From NCBI GenBank assembly GCA_030035585.1, contig CM057477.1:63221447-63285446 (forward strand): a stretch of DNA of 64,000 nucleotides. Direction: 5' to 3'. A program made the translations under genes and the position numbers. The notes beneath the pieces were generated by a model. It was given only the letters and a program-made list of their open reading frames with translations, did not search any database and was not told the DNA's origin. Below are positions 42,885-53,789 of this stretch, in pieces. The stretch's first letter is position 1. Every line of letters starts with the position of its first letter. The stretch comes from Dugong dugon (Eukaryota > Chordata > Mammalia > Sirenia > Dugongidae).

Positions 42885-42960
42885 AATGCTATAGCTTTAG
42901 TGTCTGTCCTCACGGAGTTTCTGGGCTAGAGGGAAATACTGACAAATAACAGATGATAAT

Positions 42961-43401
42961 GAGGCTGCCAGTGTGAATGGGAGAACATGCCAATATGCCC
43001 TTTCTAGATATATCTTCCAGGAATCCACACCAAGCCTCACTGCAGCTAAATCAGTCTACACTCAATTCTACCAGCATACCTCAGTCTTCCATCTCTGGGA
43101 CTGGTTCATACCATTCCTCTCAGCTGAATGAGACTGATATTTCCTGTTTGTGAAATAAGGGGTAAGTTTTTAAAAGGCTTGATAAGGCTTCCTCTACAAG
43201 ATACTTCCCTTCCCAGCTAAAATCCATCAACCTGGGTTCCCAGAATACCTCTGATCCCAGGCCCGGAACCGTAAGGCTTAGAGAGAGGGAATTTCCTTTC
43301 ACTCCGTAAAAGGCCCGCCTAATAATTTTCTGTTTCCAGCCCCAAAACTGCCTCTCCCCAAGTGATGACAGTGGGAAAGTCCACATCTTTTAGTGGAGAC
43401 A
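42961..43401. other. No recognisable feature
   Basis: Unassigned sequence with short minus-strand frames only (88 and 91 codons, no domain). Confidence 0.4.
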
Positions 43402-43416
43402 CCCCCACCCTATGCC

Positions 43417-44896
43417 CAGGGAGTGATGGTGGTGTTGTTAGGTGCCATCTAGTCAGTTCTGACTCAGCGACCCATGTACAACAGAAGGAAACACAGCCCA
43501 GTCCTGCACCATCCTCACAGTTGTTGCTATATTTGAGCCCATTGTTGCAGCTACTGTGCCAATCCATCTCATTGATGGTCTTCCCCTTTTTCACTGACCC
43601 TCTACTTTACCAAGCATGACGTCCGTCTCCAGGGACCGGTCCCTCCTGATAACATGTGGAAAGTACCTGAGACAGAGTCTCATCATCCTCACTTCTAATG
43701 AGCATTCTGGCTGTACTTCTTCCAAGACAGATTTGTTTGTTCTTCTGGCAGTCCATGGTATATTCAATATTGTTCACCAGCACCACAATTCAAAGGTATC
43801 AATTCTTCTTTGGTCTTCCTTATTCACTGTCCAACTTTCACACGCACATGAGGTGACTGAAAATATCATGGCTTAAGTTAGGCGCATCTTAGTCCTCAAA
43901 GGGTCATCTTTGCTTTTCAACACTTTAAAGAGGTCTTTTGCAGCAGATTTGCCCAATGCAGTATGTCACTTGATTTCTTGACTGCTGCTTCCCTGGGCAT
44001 TGATTGTGATTCCAAGTAAAATGAAATCCTTGACGACTTCAATTTTTTCTCCATTTATCTTGATGTTGCTTATTGGTCCAGTTTTGATGATTTTGGTTTC
44101 TTTATGCTGAGATGTAATCCGTACTGAAAGCTGTAGACTTTGATCTTCATTAGTATATGATTCAAGTCCTTTTCGCTTTCTTCAAGCAAGGTTGTATTAT
44201 CTGCATATCACAGGTTGTTGATGAGTCTTCCGCCAATCCTGATGCCCCACTCTTCTTCATATAGTCCAGTTTCTCAGATTATTTGTTCAGCAGACAGATT
44301 GAATAAGTATGGTGAAAGGATACAACCTTGGCTCACGTGTTTCTTGACTTTAAACCACGCAGTATCCCCTTTTTCTGTTAGAAGGACTGTTCCCTGTCTG
44401 TGTACAGGTTCTGCATGAGCACAAATAAGTGTCCTGGAATTCCCATTCGTCACAGTGTTATCTGTAATTTGTTATGATCCGCACAGTCAAGTGCCTTTGC
44501 ATAGTCAATAAAACACTGGCAAGCATCTTTATGGTATTCTCTGCTTTCAGCCAGCATCCATCTGACATCACCAATGATATCCCTTATTCCACATCCTCTT
44601 CTGAACCCAGCTTGAATTTCTGGCAGTTCCCTGTTAATGTACTGCTGCAACCATTTTTGAATTCTCTTCAGCAAAATTTTATTTGCGTGTGAGATTAATG
44701 ATATTGTTCAATAATTTCTGCATTCTGTCAGATCACCTTTCTTTAGAATGGGCACAAACATGGATCTATTCCAGTGGTTTGACACACAGGCCCCCACTGA
44801 CAGATGGGTGGTGGCTGAGCATGAGGTGCATTGGCCAAGAATCAAACCTGGGTCTTCTGCATGGAAGTCGAGAATTCTACCACTGAACCACCACTG
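43417..44896 (-). mobile_element. tRNA-Gly head fused to RTE RT domain (chimera)
   Basis: Read on the minus strand it starts with a clear tRNA-Gly-like head (GCAGTGGTGGTTCAGTGGTA, then TTTGATTCTTGGCCAATGCA) and a short SINE body (to about 44784). It then passes directly into the RTE reverse transcriptase at about 44783 and runs to the RTE 3' tail at 43429. The whole unit is flanked by CCCCCACCCTATGCC (43402-43416) and CCCCCACCCCTTGCC (44897-44911), one 15-bp duplication with two mismatches. It therefore inserted as one molecule. Confidence 0.7.
44197..44674 (-). pseudogene. RTE reverse transcriptase remnant (in chimera)
   Basis: The minus-strand frame 44450-44674 encodes ELPEIQAGFRRGCG (RT motif with AGFR) and CFIDYAKALDCADH (the F-D-x-x-K-A-F-D catalytic block, with F changed to L). 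The following YADD box at 44196-44207 reads YADN. Downstream frames are broken. It is non-functional. Confidence 0.75.
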
Positions 44897-45015
44897 CCCC
44901 CACCCCTTGCCATTTTTTACCACTCCGAAAAGGTTTCAGAGAGCTGCCATTAAATTCCACTTTCCCCAGAGGGCTCTGAAGGAAGAATTCCTCTCCCCAG
45001 AACTTGGCCCAGGAC

Positions 45016-45283
45016 GTGAGTACCATGCTCCTTTTAAAAATCACCTATGTGAGACCAAACAGTCAACAATTAATTTAAAACAAAGATGAGAAGGTAAGGG
45101 TACAGGGAAACTAGATTAATGAGGACAGAGCAACCAGAACAGAAATAATGAGAATGTTCACGTATTGTGAAGAATATAACCCGTATCACTGAACAATCTG
45201 TATAGAAATTGTTCAGTAGGAAACTAAACTGCCATGTAAACCTTCACAGAAAACACAGTGAAATATCATTTAAAAAAAAAAAA
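45016..45283 (+). mobile_element. L1 3'-UTR copy, short
   Basis: CTCCTTTTAAAAATCACCTA to GAAAACACAGTGAAATATCA plus poly(A). It corresponds to the last ~270 bases of the L1 at 26483-27649. Confidence 0.65.
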
Positions 45284-45329
45284 AATGTGGCTTCTCTGCC
45301 CTCTCTTCCTTCATCTACTAACTGGTCAT

Positions 45330-45509
45330 TTAAAAAAAAAAAAAAAAAAAAAACACAAACCCATTGCCGTGGAGTCAGTTCTGACTCATAGCTACACTCT
45401 AGGATGGAGTAGAACTGCCGCATAGGGTTTCCAAGGGGTGGCTGGTGGATTCAAACTGCCAACCTTTTGGTTAGCAGCCAAGCTCTTAGCCACTGCACCA
45501 CGAGGACTA
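45330..45509 (-). mobile_element. AfroSINE copy with long A-tract
   Basis: The A-tract (45330-45353) precedes ACAAACCCATTGCCGTGGAG and the head ACTGCACCACGAGGACTA. TAACTGGTCAT (45319-45329) and TAACTGGTTAT (45510-45520) form an 11-bp duplication with one mismatch. Confidence 0.9.
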
Positions 45510-45529
45510 TAACTGGTTATAGAAACTTC

Positions 45530-45720
45530 CAAAGCCTTAAGGCACAGAAAAGCCACAAGATGAAAGGAGTCTGAGTCTCTGAATCACCATGTTGAGGAGA
45601 ACCTCACCAAGCAGGAACACTTGCATTGGCCTGTTATATGATTGAGAAAGGAATTTCTACTGTATTAAGCTACTGAAACATGGAGGATTATTTGTTACAG
45701 CAGCTAGCATTACTCTAACT
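45530..45720 (+). repeat. Ancient mammalian repeat, 3' half
   Basis: AAAGCCACAAGATGAAAGGA, then ATTAAGCTACTGAAACATGG and TTTGTTACAGCAGCTAGCAT. It is probably the same old family as 21965-22300. Not named. Confidence 0.45.
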
Positions 45721-46575
45721 ATAGTCCCTGTTCTTGAGATGCTAATATAACATAATTTCTAGACTTGAATTTTAGAAAGCTGTTTCCAGAAACAGGATGG
45801 AGACTAGGTTGAAGTAAAACCAGAAAGAAGACCAGTACATGTCTATACTGAAAACTATTATGTTTGCAAGCCCACCATCTATTCCCCCTCTTCTTATAAC
45901 ACGCTAATTTTCCTGGAATCATATAGTTTAAGTGGGACTGATGCACCCTTGTTTCTAGGGATGGTCATGTTCCCATGCCTGGGAAACCAGAGATATCCTG
46001 GGACTTTTTCTAGCAATGAGAGAGAAAGACATTCTGTTTCCTAGTAGAGTTACTGAGAGAATAGACTGTGGGATTGGAGCTCACAAGGTTGGGGGAGAAA
46101 CTGCTGTGAGTGGAACAAATGAAAAGGAAGGAGTTAAAGCAGCCAGCCTGTGATCCATTTCTCTCCCAATTACTGGGGGACTCTCTGGAGGAAAGAAAGC
46201 AAGTGACCTGAACTAATCTGTTTGTAAACATGCTGATAACTGACCTCCTGGTAAATAGCTAACGCAATTCAAGGAGGAGAATCCTTATCTACGGAATGCA
46301 CTTAGCAGGATGTTCCTGGTTTAGGATTGCTTGTGGTCATCAAACCTAGAATCTATGGGTATATATGAGACATGGCTCCCTGGAAAATGCCACATAAGCT
46401 CAGTAACAATTTTGGTATAAAATGGATATGTGTTAGAACACAAACACTCCCTACTGTGAGAGATAAAAGCAAACATTACTTAGAGATCCCATCTATTATT
46501 CTGAGCCACAAAGCATGTCTGATTTAGGAAGGAAGGACCTGAGCAGCCACATGGAATGTCCCACACCTCTCTCTG
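45721..46575. other. Mostly unassigned sequence
   Basis: The segment at about 45870-46200 resembles an old interspersed repeat (CACGCTAATTTTCCTGGAAT), family unknown. No coding support. Confidence 0.35.
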
Positions 46576-47725
46576 TGTGTTCCAGTTATCTGTTGCTGCT
46601 GCGTGACACACGCAGGTTGTCTCAGAGGTGGTTCAAGGATCCCCAGCAGCCACAAGACTACTAGGTTGAGGACCCCAACCAGTAGCATCAGCGGAGGCCT
46701 CTACTAAGTCATCTAGTCAGATCAAGCCACACCCATGAGAAACAAAGTGTTGGCAGATAAAAGCCATTTAATTACTCAAACAACAGGAAGAGTTCTATGG
46801 CAAGCCAGTCCCCCTCCCCAGCTCAAAAGCTGTCCAGGTGGAGATGGAGACCCTTGTACACATGCCCCAATTTTCCACTGTAGGTGAGAGACTAGGAAGT
46901 CTTTCTCCCAGCCAGTTTTATACTCCAGGGCCTGCATGTCTCACTGCAAGGAGCACAATGTAGAGTCTCTCACCTGGCCACCCAAGGAGGGGGTGGGTTA
47001 GACATGCAGACGCTAGCCTGGAATTGTACCTCTTTAGTGCTGTTCATTATTAGACTTTGAAGGGGCAAGGGATGTGGTGATTGGTTCTGAAGCCTAAAGA
47101 TGCTAGCAGAGGGAGGAGTGGGGAAGCCACTTGGTTTATCTGAAGGACTGGTTCCTCTGAGCTGCATAACAAATTACCTCAAAATTCGTGGCTTAAAACG
47201 ATATTATTTTGTTATCCCTCATATTCTCTATGGGTCAGGAATTTAAACAGGGCACAGTAGGATCAGGTTCTCTTTGCTCTGTCATGTCTGGGCCTCAGCT
47301 AGGAGGACCCAAGAACTGGAGGTGACTCAGAACTGGAGGTGACTTAGTAGCTGTGGACTGGAATTATCTGAAGGTTCAGTCACTCACATGTCTGAAGATT
47401 GTTGTCACCTGGGAGCTGAGCCACTGCTGAGGCTGGGCCCCCTATAGGCCTCTCCACAGGTTGTTGGGCTTCCTTATGGCATGGTGGCTGGGTTCCAAGA
47501 GTGGGCATCCCAAGAGAAACAGGTGGAGGCCATATCACCTTTTATGACTTCATCTCAAAAGTCATATAGAGTCACTTCCGCCATATTCACCAGCCCACCC
47601 TTGATGCACTGGAAAGGAACACAGACCCCACCTCTTGATGGGGAGGGGTGCCAATATCACATTATAAGAAGAGCATATGGGATGGGAGATCATGTGGCCA
47701 TTTTTGAAAATACAGTCTGCCTTAC
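46576..47725 (-). repeat. Ancient ERVL-type LTR, split by another LTR
   Basis: The left stub GTTATCTGTTGCTGCTGC joins across the insertion to GCATAACAAATTACCTCAAA. It continues to TTCCAAGAGTGGGCATCCCA and CATATGGGATGGGAGATCAT. The pattern is that of an old MLT-type LTR in reverse. The family name is uncertain. Confidence 0.5.
46602..47160 (-). mobile_element. Solo ERV LTR, second copy of the 2.4-kb family
   Basis: Reverse copy: on the minus strand GGAGTATAAAACTGGCTGGG (TATA region), GAGTAATTAAATGGCTTTTA (worn poly(A) signal) and ACCTAGTAGTCTTGTGGCTG align with 2600-2878 plus 3391-3450. GCTGC flanks it on both sides (46597-46601 region and 47161-47165). It has no internal retroviral sequence. 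Confidence 0.6.
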
Positions 47726-47789
47726 CTTGCTTTGCCTATGCCACTTGGTTGCTTGTATTGTTGAAATTACTAATAAAGATTGTCCTAGG

Positions 47790-47985
47790 TAAAATCTCTG
47801 ATATGACAGAGCCAAGAGATGATGAACAAGAGAGAGCCATCAATACCATGTTTGTACTCTGTATTTGGCCATATCTGAAGTCAAAATCATTCCTGTACTG
47901 CCCAACTGCATGCCAGTAACTTCTTCTTTTTCATTTAAGCCAATATGAGTTGAGTTTTCTTTCACTTGCAATCAAAAGATTGCAA
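47790..47985 (+). repeat. Possible ancient repeat 3' end
   Basis: TGTACTGCCCAACTGCATGC, then CATTTAAGCCAATATGAGTT, then TTTCACTTGCAATCAAAAGA. It resembles the end of an old mammal-wide element. Weak. Confidence 0.35.
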
Positions 47986-48061
47986 AATAACATAGTGTGT
48001 ATATATTATATACATCCTTGATAGGCGGTATTTTAGGCTGCTTATTAAAATATACACAGCT

Positions 48062-48685
48062 ATTGGTCTCTATGCGTCTGGAGCAAAAGAGAAAGAAGGA
48101 AGGCAAAGACTCAAAGAAGAAACTAATCTGCAGGACTGATAGTTTACACAAATCACAGCCTCACCTACCTTGAGACCAGAAGAACTAGACAGTGCCCAGC
48201 TACCACTACTGACCACTCTGACTGGGAATACAACAAATGGTTCCAGATAGAATGGGAGAAATATGTAGAACAAAACTCAAATTCCTAAAAAAGGCCAGAC
48301 TTACTGGACCGGCAGAGATTAGAGGAACCCCCAGGACTATCGCCCTGGGATACCCTTGAAGCTTGGAACTCAAATCACTCTCAGTGGTCACCTATTAGCC
48401 AAAAGACAGAGTGGCTCATAAAATAAATAATATCACCCGTGAGTACTGTGCTTCTCTAAACAATCATCTAAATGAAACCTAAAGGTCAACATTTACCCTA
48501 GACCAAAAATGATAAGGTAAGGGAAGCTAAACTAGTGGGAACAGAACAATCAGAATGGAAATGATGAGAATGCTGACACATTATGAAAGTGTCACCAAGT
48601 GTCACTGAACAATATAGAAATTGTTAAAAGAAAACCTAATTTTCTATGTAAATTTTCTCCAAAAACACAATAAAATATTTAAATA
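48062..48685 (+). mobile_element. L1 3'-UTR copy
   Basis: TATTGGTCTCTATGCGTCTG to AAAAACACAATAAAATATTT, collinear with 26483-27649 reversed. No ORF2 sequence is kept. Confidence 0.75.
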
Positions 48686-48760
48686 TATGTTTATACACAC
48701 GCATGTGCGCACACACACACGCACATACATACATATACATATATATATGCAGCAAGATAA
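48686..48760. repeat. (CA)n/(TA)n microsatellite
   Basis: Alternating purine-pyrimidine tract (ACACACACACACGCACATAC, then ATACATATATATATG) at the end of the L1 copy, probably grown from its poly(A) tail. Confidence 0.85.
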
Positions 48761-49039
48761 AAATATCTTTTAAAAATTTAGGCAATTAGAACCAAGAGAA
48801 AAACAATAGTAGAAAAGCCACTAACAACCTTAACCTCTGAGTAGTTCTCCCAAAACTTGTTCTTCATTCCAATCTCCCTGTCTCAATAAGTAGTATCTCT
48901 TCCTGCCCCAATCATCTAAACTAGAAATGCACAGTAACCCTCTTGGACTTCTTGATAAAATATTAAATAATTAAACCAATCACCCACCCTTGGTTTAATT
49001 TAAAAAAATAAACCAAATGTGGGATATTCTGAACACTGA

Positions 49040-49650
49040 ATGGAGAAAGGAGAGAACAGGTAAGAAACTGTTGAAATAACCCAGGTGAGGGTGAGAAGAG
49101 AGAGGAGTGGGAGGATTCCAGAGGGTTTGTTAACTGGCTAAATGTGAAGAATGAGGGAGTAGTCCAAGAGGGTTCTTATGCAGTTGCTAGCTTAGATTAT
49201 TGGGGCAGGCAGAGGTACCACTCATTGAAACAGAGAGATTGGAATGAGGAACAAGTTTGGGGGGGGGAATTATTCAGAGAGTAAGGTCCTTAGGTGCACA
49301 AATGGTATGTGCTCCACTGTTAACTGAAAGGTTGGTGGTTTGAACTCACCCACCAGCACCACAGAAGAAAAAGCCTGACAATCTGCTTCCATAAAGATTA
49401 CAGCCCAGAAAACCCTATGGAGAAGTCCTACTCTGTAACACATGGGGCTGCCATGTATTGGAATCTACTCAACAGTGTAAGAGAATAACAACAACAGCTT
49501 GGAGGATAGAAGTTCTTTCTGGGCATTTTGAAATGAAGTGTCCATAGGGCACGCAAATAGAGATGTAAATGGGCTGTTGATTTTCTGGGATAGGAAATGA
49601 GGAGTAGTGCTAAACTGAAGCTATATGTTCAGTCAGCAATAAATGTTTTT
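49040..49650 (+). repeat. L2 internal segment, split by a SINE
   Basis: GAAACTGTTGAAATAACCCA, then CAGAGGGTTTGTTAACTGGC, then AAATAGAGATGTAAATGGGC. This is the forward L2 region upstream of its 3' end. It continues at 53110-53360 beyond the RTE insertion. Confidence 0.6.
49285..49497 (+). mobile_element. AfroSINE copy in L2
   Basis: GGTCCTTAGGTGCACAAATG to GGAATCTACTCAACAGTGTA with an AATAACAACAACAG tail. Confidence 0.85.
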
Positions 49651-49661
49651 TAAGAGCCTAA

Positions 49662-49841
49662 AAACCAAAAAAAAAAAAAAAAAAAAAAACACTGTTGCTG
49701 TCGAGTCAATTCCAACTCATAGCGACCCTATAGGACAGAGTATAACTGCCCCGTTGGGTTTCCAAGGAGCACCTGGTGGATTTGAACTGCCGGCCTTTTG
49801 GTTAGCAGTCATAGCTCTTAACCACTACCACCAGGGTTTCC
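49662..49841 (-). mobile_element. AfroSINE copy with long A-tract
   Basis: The A-tract (49668-49689) is followed by CTGTTGCTGTCGAGTCAATT and the head AACCACTACCACCAGGGTTT. A perfect 11-bp duplication TAAGAGCCTAA (49651-49661 and 49842-49852) points to a fairly young insertion. Confidence 0.92.
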
Positions 49842-50025
49842 TAAGAGCCTAATACGGGCATTTATATCATCCATCTGATACGGTGCCAGAAGATGAGCCC
49901 CTCAGGTTGGAAGGCACTCAGAATACTACTGGGAGGAGCTGCCTCCTCAAAGTAGAGTCGACCTTAATGATGTGGATGGAGTCAAGCTTTCTGGACCTTC
50001 ATTTGCTGATGTGGCATGACTCAAA

Positions 50026-50505
50026 ATGAGAGGAAACAGCTGCAAACATCCATTAGTAATCAGAACATGCAATGTACAAAGTATGAATCTAGGAAAATTG
50101 GAAGTTGTCAAAAATGAAATGGAATACTTGAAGATAGATATTCTAGGCATTAGTGAGTGGAAATGGACTGGGGTCATTTTGAATTGGATGATCATATGGT
50201 CTACTATGCGTGGGATGACAAATTGAAGAGGAATGATGTCACATTCATTGTCAAAAAAGAACATTTTAAGATCTATCCGGAAGTATAATGCTGTCAGTGA
50301 TAGGATACTATCCATACACCTACAAGGAAGACCAGTTAATATGACTATTATTCAAATTTATGCACTAACCACTAGTGCCAAAGATGAAGAAATTAAAGAT
50401 TTTTACCAACTTCTGCAGTCTGAAATTGATCAAACATGCCGTCAAGATGCATGGATAATTACTGGTGATAGGAATGCAAAAGTTGGCAACAAAGAAGATC
50501 AGTAG
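50026..50505 (+). pseudogene. RTE endonuclease remnant
   Basis: Two adjacent frames, 50026-50226 and 50233-50505, carry the endonuclease. ISEWKWTGV (about 50148) holds the catalytic glutamate motif. ITGDRNAKVGNKED (about 50455) corresponds to the TGDWNAKVG motif with W changed to R. A stop at about 50227 separates them. Known family role: nicking the target for RTE insertion. Inactive here. Confidence 0.8.
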
Positions 50506-51042
50506 TTGGAAGATATGGCCTTGGAGATAGAAATGATGCCGAAGATCACATGATAGAATTTTGGAAGACCACCAACCTATTTATTCCAAATACCTTTTTT
50601 CTACAACATAAATGGCAACTGTACACGTGGACCTCGTCAGATGGACTATACAGTAATCAAATTGACTGTATCTGTGGAAAGAGACAATGGAGAAGCTCAA
50701 TATTATAAGTCAGAACAAGGCTAGAGATTGACTACAAAACAGACCATCAGTTGCTCATATGCAAGTTCAAGTTGAAGCTGCAGAAAATTAAAACAAGCCA
50801 AAATACGACCTTGAGTATATCCCACCTGAACTTAGAGACTACCTCAAGAATAGATTTGACGCATTGAACTCTAGTGACTGAAGACCAGACAGCTTGTGAG
50901 ATGACATCAAGGACATAATACATGAAGAAAGCAAAAGGTCATTTAAAAGGCAGAAAAGAGGGAAGAGACCAAAATGGATGTCCAAAGAGACTCTGAAACT
51001 TGCTTTTGAATGTCGAGTAGCTAAAACAAAAGAAATGATGAA

Positions 51043-52517
51043 GTGAAAGAGCTGAACAGAAAATTTCAAAGGATGGCTCAAGAAGACAAAGTAAAGTATT
51101 ATAAAGAAATGTGTGAAGACCTGGAGTTAGAAAATCAAAAGGGAAGAATAGTCTTGGCATTTCTTAAGCTGAAAGAACTGAAGAAAAAATTCAAGCCTCA
51201 TGCTGCCATATTGAAGAATTCTATGGGCAAAATATAGAACAACACAGGGAAGCATCCAAAGAAGATGTAAGGAATAGACAGAGTCCCTGTACCAAAAAGA
51301 ATTGGTTGATGTTCAGCCATTTCAGCAGATAGCACATGATCAAGAACTGATGGTATTGAAGGAAGAAGTCCACGTTGCACTGAAGGCACTGGCAAAAAAC
51401 AAGCCTCCAGGAATTGACAGAATACCAATTGAGATGTTTCAGCAAACGATGCCATGCTGGATGCGCTCACTCATTTATGCCAAGAAATTTGGAAGACAGA
51501 TATCTGGTCAACCAACTGGAAGATATCCATGTTTGTGCCCATTCCAAAAAAAGGTGATCCAACAGAATGCAGAAATTATTGAACAATATCATTAATATCA
51601 CATGCAAGTAAAAAATTGCTGAAGATAATTCAAAAATGGTTGTAGCAGTACATCAACAGGGAACTGCCAGAAATTCAAGCTGGGTTCAGAAGAGGATGTG
51701 GAATGAGGGATATCATTGGTCATGTCAGATAGATGTTGGCTGAAAGCAGAGAATACCAGAAAGGTGTTTACCAGTGTTTTAATGACTATGCAAAGGTATT
51801 TGATTGTGTGGATCATAACAAATTATGGCTAAACATTGTGAAGAATGGAAATTCCAGAATATTTGTGCTCATGAGGAACCTGTATATAGACCAAGAGGCA
51901 GTCGTTCGAACAGAACAAAAGGATAGTGTGTGGTTTAAAGTCAAGAAAGGTGTGTGTTAGGGTTGTATCCTTTCAACATACTTATTCATTGTATGCCGAG
52001 CAGATAATCTGAGAAGCTGGACTATATGAAGAAGAACGGGGCATCAGAATCAGAGGAAGACTCATTAATAACCTGCGACATGCAGATAACAGAACCTTGC
52101 TTGCTGAAAGTGAAGAGGATTTGAAGCACTTACTAATGAAGATCAAAGTCTACAGCCTTCGATATGGATTACACCTCAACATAAACCAAAATCATCACAA
52201 CTGGACATATAAGCAACATCATGATAAACAGAGAAAAAAATTGAAGTTGTCAAGGATTTCATTTTACTTGGATCTACAATCAGTGCCCATGGAAGCAGCA
52301 GTCAAGAAATAAAATGACATATTGCATTGGGCAATCTGCTGCAAAAGACCTCTTTGAAGTGTTAAAAAGCAAAGATGTCACTTTGAGGACTAAGGTGCAC
52401 CTGTACAAAGCCATGGCATTTTCAGTCACTTCATATACATGCAAAAGCTGGACAGTGAATAAGGAAAGTCAAGAAGAATTGATGTCCTTGAATTATGGTG
52501 TTGGTGAAGAATATTGA
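51043..52517 (+). pseudogene. RTE reverse transcriptase remnant
   Basis: The frames 51043-51237, 51302-51595, 51733-51960, 52097-52312 and 52314-52517 together cover the RT region. Landmarks are LAKNKPPGIDRIPIE (about 51390), AGFRRGCGMRDII (about 51678), CFNDYAKVFDCVDH (about 51775) and the C-terminal segment SYTCKSWTVNKE (about 52431). The YADD box at 52079-52090 reads HADN. Several frameshifts and stops make it inactive. Confidence 0.8.
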
Positions 52518-52851
52518 ATATACCACACCTTCCACAAATCTAACTTGGAAGAAGTACAGCCAGAATGCTTCTTAGAAGCGAGGATAGTGAGACTTCGTTT
52601 CACGTACTTTGGACATGTTATCAAGAGGGACCAGTCCTGGAAAAGGACATCATGCTTGTTAAGTAGAGGGTCAGTGAAAAAGAGAAAGATCCTCAATGAG
52701 ATAGATTGATACAGTGGCTGCAACAGTGGGCTCAAACATAGCAAAGATTATGAGGATGGTGCAGGACCGGGCAGTGTTTTGTTCTGTTGTACGTAGGGTT
52801 GCTATGAGTCAGAACCAACTTGACAGCACCTAAAACAATCTGAGCATAAGG

Positions 52852-53047
52852 AACACTGGTGGTGCAGTGGTTAAGCATGCAGCTGCCTACTGAAAGATAA
52901 GTGGTTCAAACCCATCGGCCACTTTGTGGAAGAAAGACATGGCGATCTGCTTCCATAAAGACTACAACCTAGAAAACCCTATTGGGCAGTTCTACTCTAT
53001 CCTGTAGTCACTATGAGTCAGAATCGACTCAGTGGCAATGGGTAGTA
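52852..53047 (+). mobile_element. AfroSINE copy
   Basis: AGGAACACTGGTGGTGCAGT to ATCGACTCAGTGGCAATGGG. It is inserted just after the RTE 3' end. Confidence 0.87.
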
Positions 53048-53360
53048 CAGGCAAGCATTGTGCTAAGTACTGTATGTACACGCATCAACACAATAGGCAA
53101 GATTTCTGCCCTCATGGAGCTGGCCTTCAAGCAAGATTCATCAGCCTATAAGTCATAGTTGAGGCCATGAATGAATACGAGGTCACGCAGGAGTGTTGTA
53201 TTGGGCAAGCTGTGGATTCCCTGTATTTAAGGGGCAGGCTGAGGAAAAGGGCCCACAAAGGATGGAGAAGGAATGATCAGAGAGGTGGGAGAGAAACCAG
53301 AAGGGGTGTTCTGAATGACACCCAGGAGAGAGTATGTGGACTGTTTAAGAAAGTACTTGG
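53048..53360 (+). repeat. L2 relics
   Basis: 53048-53105 is a reverse L2 3'-type fragment (ATTTCTGCCCTCATGGAGCT). 53110-53360 is forward L2 (AAGTCATAGTTGAGGCCATG, AGGTCACGCAGGAG, then GAGAGGTGGGAGAGAAACCA) and continues the L2 of 49040-49650. Confidence 0.6.
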
Positions 53361-53559
53361 TAAACCCACCCGACTACCACTGAGTCGATTCCAACTCATA
53401 GCAATCCGGTAGGGCAGAGTAGAACTGCCCTACAGGATTTCCAAGGCTGTAAATCTTTATGGGAGCAGACTGCCATGTCTTTCTCCTGCTGAGTGTCTGG
53501 TGGGTTCGAACTGCTGACCTTTTGGTTAGAAGTTGAGCACTTTAACCACTGCACCACAA
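53361..53559 (-). mobile_element. AfroSINE copy
   Basis: TAAACCCACCCGACTACCAC to TTTAACCACTGCACCACAAG; middle ATGGGAGCAGACTGCCATGT. Confidence 0.88.
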
Positions 53560-53565
53560 GCAGTG

Positions 53566-53727
53566 TAAACCAAACCCATTGCCATCGAGTCGATTCTGAC
53601 CCATAGCAACCCTAGAGGACACAGTAGAAGTTCCCCGTAAGGTTTCCAAGGAGCGGCTGGCAGAGTCAAACTGCCGACCTTTTGGTTAGCAGCCATATCA
53701 CTTAACCACTGTGCCACCAGGGCTTCT
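53566..53727 (-). mobile_element. AfroSINE copy
   Basis: TAAACCAAACCCATTGCCAT to ACTGTGCCACCAGGGCTTCT. It lies head-to-tail with the previous reverse copy, only a few bases apart. Confidence 0.9.
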
Positions 53728-53789
53728 ATGTAAATATAAGTTATTATTGTTATCATTTTTAGCTGTCATCTCTCTCTGCTTTTTTTAAA

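Larger units (their letters stand above)
42055..42960 (-). repeat. L2 3' relic, split by two SINEs
   Basis: CAGATACTTACTGAACACCT on the left and GTGTCTGTCCTCACGGAGTT on the right reconstitute a reverse L2 3' end. The SINEs at 42117 and 42324 lie between them. Confidence 0.65.
49874..52838 (+). mobile_element. RTE (BovB-like) LINE, nearly full coding span
   Basis: A 3.0-kb copy covering the N-terminus, endonuclease, connector, reverse transcriptase and 3' tail (TATGAGTCAGAACCAACTTG). It lacks the 5' UTR. It lies within a forward L2 that resumes at about 53110. It is the longest RTE in the window, but all frames are broken. Confidence 0.88.
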
